A stretch of DNA of 7,868 bases, from the NCBI GenBank assembly GCA_964556785.1, contig CAZKXM010000091.1, forward strand, positions 1 to 7,868, read 5' to 3'. A program made the position numbers and the translations under genes. This document shows, in pieces, positions 1-5,399 of this stretch. Under the pieces are notes generated by a model. That model made no database searches. It was given only the letters and a program-made list of their open reading frames with translations, and was not told the DNA's origin. The first letter of the stretch is position 1. Each line of letters opens with the position of its first letter. The DNA is from CAG-1031 sp964556785. Its GTDB lineage: Bacteria > Bacteroidota > Bacteroidia > Bacteroidales > Muribaculaceae.

Positions 1-409
1 GGAGCTCGGCCTGGCGCTGAATCAGGGCGTCCATCTTGTCGGGATCTTCGAGCACGTCGGGGTCGGCGAAAGCCTCGTTGACCTTGTCGAACTCGGCAAG
101 GAGCTCCATGATAGGCTGCACGCCCTCGCGCACCACCTCGATCACTGTCTTGTCGGGGTCGAGCTTGGGCTCCTGCTCGAGATAGCCCACCGAGTAACCC
201 GGCGAGAAAACAACCTCGCCCTGATAGTCTTTGTCGATTCCGGCAATGATCTTGAGCAGCGTCGACTTGCCCGAGCCGTTCAGACCGATGATGCCGATCT
301 TCGCGCCATAGAAAAAGGAGAGGTAGATGTTTTTCAGAACCTGTTTCTGGGGAGGGTAGATCTTGTTGACCCCCACCATCGAAAAAATTATCTTCTTATC
401 GTCAGCCAT
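1..409 (-). CDS. ettA: Energy-dependent translational throttle protein EttA (ABC-F ATPase), N-terminal part, cut by window edge
   Basis: This is the first 136 codons of an ABC-F family ATPase; the rest lies beyond base 1. Reading from the ATG at 409-407 the protein starts MADDKKIIFSMVGVNKIYPP. Residues 30-36 (LSFFYGA) and the Walker A loop GLNGSGKST (42-50) are clear, followed by a Q-loop region GYLEQEP (75-81) and an acidic stretch. This order and wording closely follow E. coli EttA, including its 'SFFPGAKIG' and 'AGIDKD' segments. EttA binds the ribosomal E site and tunes early elongation according to the ATP/ADP ratio. It is cytoplasmic and not a transporter. No transmembrane segment is visible. 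The gene follows def by 28 bases with no promoter or terminator between them, so it is probably the third gene of the ruvX-def-ettA transcript. No Shine-Dalgarno is seen, as is usual in this phylum. Assignment to EttA rather than another ABC-F protein is strong, although only the first ATPase domain is in view. Confidence 0.93.
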   Translation of the reverse strand, partial: MADDKKIIFSMVGVNKIYPPQKQVLKNIYLSFFYGAKIGIIGLNGSGKSTLLKIIAGIDKDYQGEVVFSPGYSVGYLEQEPKLDPDKTVIEVVREGVQPIMELLAEFDKVNEAFADPDVLEDPDKMDALIQRQAEL

Positions 410-437
410 AACTGTTGGAGTGGTTGATTGATCAAGT

Positions 438-1013
438 TTAACGTCGCCCTTTCTTTGCTGTGGGCGCATATCGTGCGGGATAGTCGCAGCGGGTTTTCCC
501 GTCGAGGATGTTGCGCAGCTTCCCGCGGATGAGCTGCTTGCGGATTCCCGAGATATGGTCGATGTAGAGCTGACCCTCGAGGTGGTCGCACTCGTGTTGC
601 ACAATGCGTGCCAGGAAGCCGGTGATCTCCTCCTCGTGGGGCTCGAAGTTTTCGTCGAGCCATTTGAGGCGGATATGTTCCACACGCTTGACGTCCTCGC
701 TCAGCCCGGGCACGCTCAGGCATCCCTCGGTTCGCGAAATCTCGTCACCGTCAAGAATCTCGACCTGCGGGTTGACAAGGGTGAGACGGCGCCCTTCGCA
801 TTCGGGCCACACGTCTTTCACAGGGTCGGCGTCGATCACCACGAGGCGTATGTTCTTGCCGATCTGAGGGGCGGCGAGGCCTACCCCCTCTGAGGCATAC
901 ATGGTTTCAAACATATCGGCCACAAGCTCCTTCAGCCCGGGGAAATCGGGCTTGACATCCTCGCATTGGGCGCGGAGCACGGGGTGACCGTAGAGATAAA
1001 CCGGAAGTTTCAT
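438..1013 (-). CDS. def: Peptide deformylase
   Basis: This is a 191-residue peptide deformylase, the metalloenzyme that removes the formyl group from the initiator methionine of new proteins in the cytoplasm. All three family motifs are intact: GVGLAAPQ (43-50), EGCLS (96-100, metal ligand Cys98) and QHECDHLEG (139-147, metal ligands His140 and His144, catalytic Glu141). The start MKLPVYLYGHPVLR is the family's typical N-terminus. Its ATG overlaps the ruvX stop as ATGA, which suggests translational coupling. The length is usual for Bacteroidales enzymes. The C-terminal tail after about residue 160 is basic (KKGRR at the end), compatible with a position near the ribosomal exit tunnel, though that is inference. 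The gene sits between ruvX and ettA, so a translation-linked operon is likely. Nothing looks damaged. Confidence 0.97.
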   Translation of the reverse strand: MKLPVYLYGHPVLRAQCEDVKPDFPGLKELVADMFETMYASEGVGLAAPQIGKNIRLVVIDADPVKDVWPECEGRRLTLVNPQVEILDGDEISRTEGCLSVPGLSEDVKRVEHIRLKWLDENFEPHEEEITGFLARIVQHECDHLEGQLYIDHISGIRKQLIRGKLRNILDGKTRCDYPARYAPTAKKGRR

Positions 1014-1441
1014 ATATTTAATGTGGAATATTGATTGCTTTGAAGAAAATCGTTGAGGATGATGGTGGCAGCCATGGTGTCGACAGCCTCTTTGTCGCGG
1101 CGCCGGCTCTTGCGCATGCCGCCGTCAATCATGGCGCGGTGGGCCAGCACCGAAGTGAAGCGCTCGTCGAACCACACCACCGGCAGCCCTGGCAATTCCT
1201 TGCGCAGCCGCTCGATGCCCGGCTTGATCCACCGCATCGACTCGCTGTCGCGCCCGCGCATGTCGCGCGGCAGGCCCACAATCAGGGCATCGACACTCTC
1301 GCGCGCAATGTACTCCTTCAGGCGCGACGGGAGCTCGGCCGTGGGGACTGTGGCGAGGCCTGTGGCCACGATGCGGAGCATGTCGGTCACGGCAATGCCG
1401 CAGCGGCGGCGACCGTAGTCAATAGCTAATAGGCGGCCCAT
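1010..1441 (-). CDS. ruvX: YqgF/RuvX family protein (putative Holliday junction resolvase / pre-16S rRNA nuclease)
   Basis: This is a 143-residue RNase H-fold protein of the YqgF family. Known members are called putative Holliday junction resolvase RuvX and have been linked to 16S rRNA 5'-end maturation. Visible family marks are LLAIDYGRRRCGIAV (catalytic Asp8), IVGLPRDMRG (54-63), FDERFTS (91-97) and VDTMAA (120-125), all matching the layout of E. coli YqgF. The start at 1441 (MGRLLAIDYG) was chosen because the family begins right before the first beta strand. The reading frame stays open to 1552, but the extra 37 residues resemble nothing in the family and lie over the promoter. That promoter's -7 element ends only 11 bases before this ATG. 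The stop overlaps the def start by 4 bases. This is the first gene of a leftward ruvX-def-ettA operon. Confidence 0.94.
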   Translation of the reverse strand: MGRLLAIDYGRRRCGIAVTDMLRIVATGLATVPTAELPSRLKEYIARESVDALIVGLPRDMRGRDSESMRWIKPGIERLRKELPGLPVVWFDERFTSVLAHRAMIDGGMRKSRRRDKEAVDTMAATIILNDFLQSNQYSTLNI

Positions 1442-1452
1442 AGTTGCGTTTG

Positions 1453-1486
1453 CAAAGTTACGGAAATCCGCCCGTATTTCATCAAA
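1453..1486 (-). promoter_or_regulatory. Bacteroidota-type promoter for the ruvX-def-ettA operon
   Basis: On the minus strand the sequence TAACTTTG (1460-1453) matches the Bacteroidota primary sigma -7 consensus TAnnTTTG exactly. A TTTG at 1486-1483 stands 22 bases upstream as the -33 element. Only 11 bases separate the -7 element from the ruvX ATG, so with transcription starting a few bases downstream the leader would be very short or almost absent. The spacer is at the long end of the usual range. The same ten bases GTAACTTTGC occur again at 5362-5371. Confidence 0.7.
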
Positions 1487-1489
1487 AAT

Positions 1490-1520
1490 TTTGCAGTTTC
1501 GCGGAGATTGTGTATTTTTG
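1490..1520 (+). promoter_or_regulatory. Bacteroidota-type promoter for the thioredoxin/Omp28 gene cluster
   Basis: TTTG at 1490-1493 (-33 element) and TATTTTTG at 1513-1520 (matches TAnnTTTG, the -7 element) are separated by 19 bases, an ideal arrangement for the housekeeping sigma factor of this phylum. Transcription would begin near 1525-1528 and leave an AT-rich leader of about 50 bases before the ATG at 1579. It points away from the ruvX promoter, and the two -33 elements lie only 3 bases apart, so the two promoters are back to back. Confidence 0.75.
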
Positions 1521-1578
1521 GCCGTTAAACTTACCGACAGGATAAAAGTCAAAAGAAATAAATAAACATATAATCATT

Positions 1579-2076
1579 ATGAAACTCATTTCACGCATTC
1601 TTTTTGTAATGGCTCTGGTTATCGCCGGTGTCTCCTCTGCCTCGGCAGCTCTTCCCTCGGCTCAGCTCAAGGACCTCAACGGCAAGCCTGTCGACACCGC
1701 CACTCTCAGCAACGACGGCAAGCCTTTCGTGATCAGCTTCTTCGCAACCTGGTGCAAGCCCTGTCTGCGCGAGCTCAAGGCTATCAACGAGGTCTACGGC
1801 GACTGGCAGGACGAAACCGGAATGAAGCTCGTGGCTGTGTCGATCGACGAGGCTCAGAACGCCAGCAAGGTTAAGCCTCTCGTTGATGCCGAAGGCTTTG
1901 AATATGAGGTGCTCCTCGATCCGAACAGCGATTTCGCCCGTGCGATGGGTGTGAACAATGTGCCTCACGTGTTCATCATTGACGGCAACGGCAATATCGC
2001 CGAGCAGAAGGTGGGCTATCAGGATGGTTCTGAAGGCCACCTCATTGAGAAAATCCGCGAACTCCAGGGTAAGTAA
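1579..2076 (+). CDS. TlpA/ResA-type periplasmic thioredoxin-fold protein
   Basis: This is a 165-residue exported thiol-disulfide protein. Residues 1-23 form a Sec signal peptide with a hydrophobic core (ILFVMALVIAGV) and a likely signal peptidase I site after SASA. The mature part is a single TlpA-like domain: FFATWCKPC (54-62) carries the redox pair Cys59/Cys62, and NNVPHVFIID (126-135) provides the conserved cis-proline (Pro129) facing the active site. 'FFATWCKPC' is typical of TlpA/ResA reductases of the periplasm. No lipobox is present, so a soluble periplasmic protein is expected. It is the first gene after the promoter at 1490-1520 and is followed 51 bases later by the barrel gene, so it may keep thiols of the downstream cysteine-pair proteins reduced. 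That partner role is inference. The A-rich leader lacks a Shine-Dalgarno sequence. Confidence 0.93.
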   Translation: MKLISRILFVMALVIAGVSSASAALPSAQLKDLNGKPVDTATLSNDGKPFVISFFATWCKPCLRELKAINEVYGDWQDETGMKLVAVSIDEAQNASKVKPLVDAEGFEYEVLLDPNSDFARAMGVNNVPHVFIIDGNGNIAEQKVGYQDGSEGHLIEKIRELQGK

Positions 2077-2127
2077 TCGGTTGCCGGTTCACCCTGTCAC
2101 TCAGTCCACACTCTTCCATCCCCGACA

Positions 2128-3798
2128 ATGGCGAATGTGAAACCCTTTATGGCCGCCGGCATTATTGCCGCTGCGGCCATCATGCCCGCAGCAGCCGAGG
2201 TGCTTCAGGATGCCTCGGTTCATGGCAGTGTTCAGGTCGACGCCCTCTTCCCCGAAGAGGATGAGGCGATCGGCACGGGCTCGTATGATAAGAAACTTCT
2301 GTTCAACTCCTATGCCGACGTCAACCTCGTCAGCAAGTATGTCGACGCCGGTCTGCGTCTCGAGTTCATGAAATGGCCCCTTCCGGGCTATGAGCCCGAC
2401 TTTTCAGGATGGGGTGTGCCCAACATCTACATCAAGGCAAAATGTAAGGGAGTTGAGTTTACCGCCGGCGATTTCTACGAGCAATTTGGCAGCGGATTCA
2501 TTCTGCGCACCTATGAGGAGCGCGCTCTGGGTATCGACAACTCGATCCGCGGCGGCCGCCTCAAGGTTAACTCCATCACCGGCCTGCGCCTGACGGTGCT
2601 CGGCGGCCTCCAGCGCCGTTACTGGGACTGGAAAAAGCAGAGCCAGGTTTATGGCGCCGATGCCGAAGTGTATATTCAGGATTACTCCAAGAAATTCCGC
2701 GACATGGGTGTGGCATGGAGCGTGGGTGCATCTTACGTTCTGAAGCATGAGAATCAGGAGGAGATCATGGTGCCCGGCACTCAATATCGCCTCAACCTCC
2801 CGACCAATGTCAACGCTTTTGACGGCCGCACCCACTTCCAGAAAGGTAGCTGGGGCGTGATGGCCGAAGGCGCCTGGAAGGGTCAGGATCCGTCATTCGA
2901 CAACAACTACACCTATCGCAGCGGTACGGCCTACATGCTTTCAGGCACCTATTCGCGCTCGGGCATGAGCGCGCTGGTGCAGGCCAAGCGAAGCGAAAAC
3001 ATGTCGTTCCGCTCGCAGAGGTTAATCTCAGGCTCGTCGGCAATGCTCAACAACATGCCTGCCTTCGCCTACCAGCACACCTACGCCCTGGCAGCCATGT
3101 ATCCCTATGCAACCCAGAGCGCTCCAGGCGAATGGGCCTTCCAGGGATCGTTTGCCTACTCGTTCAAGCGCAAAACTGCCCTTGGCGGCAAATATGGCAT
3201 GAAGGTGAAGCTGAACCTGAGCTACATCTCCGGCTTGGTTTACCATAATGCCGTTACGGGCCTCAACGGCTCGGTGATGGGTACCGACGGCGCTTCGACC
3301 TATTTCTGGAAGATGGGTCAGGAGAATTACCACGACTTCAATATTCAGATCGAGCGCAAGCTCTGCAAGAACTTCAACCTGTCGTTCCTCTACATGAACC
3401 AGATGTATAACCAGGCTATTGTCGAGGGCCATGGCGAAAGGGTGAAGAGCAACATCTTCGTGCTCGACGGCAACTGGAAAATCAGCCGCAAGTACAATCT
3501 GCGCGCCGAGGTTCAGTATCTCACAACCCGTCAGGACCTGCGCGACTGGGTTTACGGCCTTGTTGAGTTCACATGGAACCCCTGGCTGATGTTCTCGATC
3601 AGCGACATGTGGAACTGCGGCAATCCCAACGGCGAGAAGACTCACTATTACATGGCCGGTGTGACCGGCACATATAAGGCCAACCGCCTGATGCTCAGCT
3701 ACGGCCGCACGAAGGCAGGCTTCAACTGCTCGGGCGGTGTGTGCCGCTGGGTGCCCGCAAGCCGTGGTTTCCAAGTTAACTATACCTACAATTTCTGA
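2128..3798 (+). CDS. Probable outer-membrane beta-barrel protein, DUF6029-like
   Basis: This 556-residue protein has a signal peptide (hydrophobic residues 7-23, cleavage likely after PAAA) and then a long body of alternating aromatic and polar strands rich in Tyr, Trp and Gly. It ends in VNYTYNF, and a C-terminal Phe is the classic signal for insertion of outer-membrane barrels by the BAM machinery. The block 116-145 (FYEQFGSGFILRTYEERALG and the next ten residues) and the end region GFNCSGGVCRWVPASRGFQV (531-550) resemble what I recall of the Bacteroidota family DUF6029; this is memory, not a search. No TonB-dependent plug domain is seen, so it is not a SusC-type transporter. Cysteines are few (106, 413, 497, 534, 539), and 534/539 form a close CX4C pair probably in a loop before the last strand. 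The gene lies 51 bases after the thioredoxin and 12 bases before the Omp28-like lipoprotein, which points to a shared function. Substrate or role is unknown. Confidence 0.8.
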   Translation: MANVKPFMAAGIIAAAAIMPAAAEVLQDASVHGSVQVDALFPEEDEAIGTGSYDKKLLFNSYADVNLVSKYVDAGLRLEFMKWPLPGYEPDFSGWGVPNIYIKAKCKGVEFTAGDFYEQFGSGFILRTYEERALGIDNSIRGGRLKVNSITGLRLTVLGGLQRRYWDWKKQSQVYGADAEVYIQDYSKKFRDMGVAWSVGASYVLKHENQEEIMVPGTQYRLNLPTNVNAFDGRTHFQKGSWGVMAEGAWKGQDPSFDNNYTYRSGTAYMLSGTYSRSGMSALVQAKRSENMSFRSQRLISGSSAMLNNMPAFAYQHTYALAAMYPYATQSAPGEWAFQGSFAYSFKRKTALGGKYGMKVKLNLSYISGLVYHNAVTGLNGSVMGTDGASTYFWKMGQENYHDFNIQIERKLCKNFNLSFLYMNQMYNQAIVEGHGERVKSNIFVLDGNWKISRKYNLRAEVQYLTTRQDLRDWVYGLVEFTWNPWLMFSISDMWNCGNPNGEKTHYYMAGVTGTYKANRLMLSYGRTKAGFNCSGGVCRWVPASRGFQVNYTYNF

Positions 3799-3810
3799 CG
3801 CTTCTTTGCA

Positions 3811-4593
3811 ATGAAACTACATAAAATTCTCTATCTGTCAGTGCTTGCGGCAGCTATGACCGCCTGCACCGATGTTGCCGAAGACGACCGCTATATCGAC
3901 ACCGGCGAGTTTCACCCCGCCCGTGCGGTGCTTCTGGAAGACTTCACCGGCCAGAACTGTGTGAACTGTCCCGACGCCCACGAGGTGATCGAGCAGCTCG
4001 AGGAGCAGTATAACAAAGATGGCGAAGTGTGGCTGATTCCTGTCAGCATCCATGCCGGCGGTTTTGCTATTGCCGAGAAGTTCGGCGGCCTCGGAACCGA
4101 AACCGGTCAGGAATACAACAACAGCTACGGCATCAATTCGTGGCCTGTAGGTGTGATTGACTGCAACAGCGGCATCCTCAATTACGACCAGTGGGCCGGT
4201 GTGGCACGCACCGACATGATGAAGCCGGCAAAAATGTCGCTCGACATCACAGCCGAAAAATATGCCGACGCCAAGAGCGCTCTTGTCACCGTTACGGTCA
4301 ATCCCGAGATCACTGTCAAGGCCGACCTTATGGTGTGGGTTCTTGAGAGCGGCATCGTGGCGCGTCAGAAGCGTGACAACGAGGTTATCCAGGATTATGT
4401 GCATAACAATGTGTTCCGCGCGGCCGTCAACGGCACTTGGGGCGAGAAGGTTGACTTTGTAGCCGGTAACGAGGTTGAGTTTGCCTTTGAGGTTGAATTT
4501 GCCGAAAGCTGGAACCCCGACAATCTCGCCATTGTGGCGTTCGTGAAATCAGACAAGGGTGTGGAGGTTGTTAACCGCGCACCTGTGGAATAA
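3811..4593 (+). CDS. Omp28-like lipoprotein with thioredoxin-type CXXC motif
   Basis: This is a 260-residue lipoprotein. The signal peptide ends in the lipobox MTAC, with lipidated Cys19. The mature N-terminus CTDVAEDD is acidic, like the export signals that send Bacteroidota lipoproteins to the cell surface (inference). The core matches Omp28-related proteins: LLEDFTGQNCVNCPDAHEVI (41-60) holds the redox pair Cys50/Cys53 in a thioredoxin-like fold. NSWPVGVID (109-117) supplies the likely cis-proline Pro112. YVHNNVFRAAVNGTWGE (196-212) is a stretch typical of the family's C-terminal beta domain. It starts 12 bases after the barrel gene, so the two are almost certainly cotranscribed. The probable role is a surface or outer-membrane thiol oxidoreductase or metal-binding partner of the barrel. 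The substrate is unknown. The family name is well supported, but Omp28 proteins have no settled function. Confidence 0.85.
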   Translation: MKLHKILYLSVLAAAMTACTDVAEDDRYIDTGEFHPARAVLLEDFTGQNCVNCPDAHEVIEQLEEQYNKDGEVWLIPVSIHAGGFAIAEKFGGLGTETGQEYNNSYGINSWPVGVIDCNSGILNYDQWAGVARTDMMKPAKMSLDITAEKYADAKSALVTVTVNPEITVKADLMVWVLESGIVARQKRDNEVIQDYVHNNVFRAAVNGTWGEKVDFVAGNEVEFAFEVEFAESWNPDNLAIVAFVKSDKGVEVVNRAPVE

Positions 4594-4634
4594 AAAAAAT
4601 AAGCAATCTACTAACTAAACTAAATTTTATCATA

Positions 4635-5315
4635 ATGAAAAAATTCTACCTTCTTGGCGCTGCTCTGATCGTGGCAGGCGCAGCAAATGCCGAATCACTT
4701 TCATTCAGCATGGGCGAAACTCCCGTGGTTAACGGCGAAGAAATCACTTTCACCGATGCCGAGCTCGATATGATGGGCAGCTACCATGCCGTTACATTCG
4801 ATCCTCACATGTCGCTGACAGCCGATTTCACCGGTAAGGTAAATGTTCAGGCTAACTGCATCAGCGGTCAGGAGATCCAGATGTGTGCAGGTGGTCTCTG
4901 CGAGTTCAACACCGTTGTAACCAAGAACGATGTTGAGGTTACTGCCGGAACTCCCCTCGACCTGAAGTTTGAGTATATGGCAACTGTTGAGTCACTCGAC
5001 GAGATCACCGATGTCACCACTGAGCTCTCAGCCGTTAAGTCAGATAATCCCGGTGTGGCTGTTGAATGTGTAGTGGTGTTCCACCTCAATAAGGACGGTA
5101 TCGCCTCCATTACAACCGAAAACCTCCTTTCGTTTAACAACGGCGCTATCTCGTTCAATGTAGCTAATCCCGCCGCATTTAATGTTTACTCTGTTTCGGG
5201 TAACCGCGTTATGAACGCAACCCTCAGCGGCAACGGCACCCTCAACGCCGATCTCGCCCCCGGCATGTATGTCTACAGCCTCGGCAACCGCACAGGTAAA
5301 TTTATCGTGCGCTAA
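4635..5315 (+). CDS. Small secreted protein with CAGGLC motif and T9SS-like C-terminal sorting domain
   Basis: This is a 226-residue exported protein that I cannot assign to a named family. Residues 1-19 are a signal peptide with a likely cut after ANA. The middle is a beta-rich domain with four cysteines (75, 84, 89, 145), of which 84 and 89 form IQMCAGGLCEFN. From about 182 onward (FNVYSVSGNRV, then APGMYVYSLG and GKFIVR at the end) the sequence has the pattern of a type IX secretion C-terminal sorting domain: a 'vYsvsGnrv' strand, a Gly-Met-Tyr strand and a terminal basic-hydrophobic strand. It is therefore probably carried across the outer membrane and attached to or released at the surface. 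The gap from the lipoprotein gene is 41 AT-rich bases with no convincing promoter or terminator, so it belongs to the same unit. Its CX4C resembles the CSGGVC of the barrel two genes upstream. Confidence 0.82.
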   Translation: MKKFYLLGAALIVAGAANAESLSFSMGETPVVNGEEITFTDAELDMMGSYHAVTFDPHMSLTADFTGKVNVQANCISGQEIQMCAGGLCEFNTVVTKNDVEVTAGTPLDLKFEYMATVESLDEITDVTTELSAVKSDNPGVAVECVVVFHLNKDGIASITTENLLSFNNGAISFNVANPAAFNVYSVSGNRVMNATLSGNGTLNADLAPGMYVYSLGNRTGKFIVR

Positions 5316-5334
5316 TCGAAAAAAATTTGTAAGC

Positions 5335-5376
5335 GATGCGCAAAGTTTACACAATCATTGTGTAACTTTGCGCATC
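5335..5376. repeat. Near-perfect 42-base palindrome between two operon genes
   Basis: The left arm 5335-5355 and right arm 5357-5376 are reverse complements over 20 pairs, with one extra T in the left arm and a single C between them. As RNA this folds into a hairpin of about 19 pairs with one bulge and a three-base loop. There is no proper U-run after it (the next bases are CACTATTTATAG), so it is not a textbook terminator. It could be a weak terminator or RNA-processing stem that lowers expression of what follows, or a DNA operator. Its right arm contains the promoter element TAACTTTG. Confidence 0.85.
5363..5370 (+). promoter_or_regulatory. Probable internal promoter -7 element before the 635-residue gene
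   Basis: TAACTTTG matches the Bacteroidota -7 consensus TAnnTTTG and shares GTAACTTTGC with the ruvX promoter. It lies 29 bases before the ATG at 5400, giving a leader of roughly 20-25 bases. No TTTG is found at the proper distance upstream; the nearest, at 5326-5329, is 33 bases away, too far. The promoter is therefore either weak or dependent on a factor that may bind the palindrome around it. Confidence 0.5.
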
Positions 5377-5399
5377 CACTATTTATAGACTAACACAAA

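Noticed and set aside
428..435. TTGATCAA palindrome in the def-ettA gap
   Set aside because: Eight bases only. Such palindromes are common by chance and there is no flanking structure.
555..1429. Plus-strand open frames over def and ruvX
   Set aside because: Both minus-strand genes have intact catalytic motifs. The plus-strand translations have no signal, domain or plausible promoter.
1442..1552. 37-residue N-terminal extension of the ruvX reading frame
   Set aside because: It has no family resemblance, lies over the minus-strand promoter and is AT-rich intergenic in character. The family start fits the ATG at 1441.
3028..3774. Long open frame of 248 codons on the minus strand inside the barrel gene
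   Set aside because: It is antisense to a gene with signal peptide, family-like blocks and barrel C-terminus. The translation is His/Val/Ala-rich with no recognisable domain, a usual by-product of GC-biased codons. The same holds for the antisense frames at 1591-2040, 3838-4404 and 6021-6557.
4621..4628. TAAATTTT before the 226-residue gene as a promoter -7 element
   Set aside because: It lacks the final G of TAnnTTTG, has no -33 partner and ends only 6 bases before the ATG. It is more likely ordinary AT-rich translation leader.
5335..5390. Palindrome as a classical intrinsic terminator
   Set aside because: The stem is strong but is followed by CACTATTTATAG without a U-run, and a promoter element lies within it. 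Partial termination cannot be excluded.
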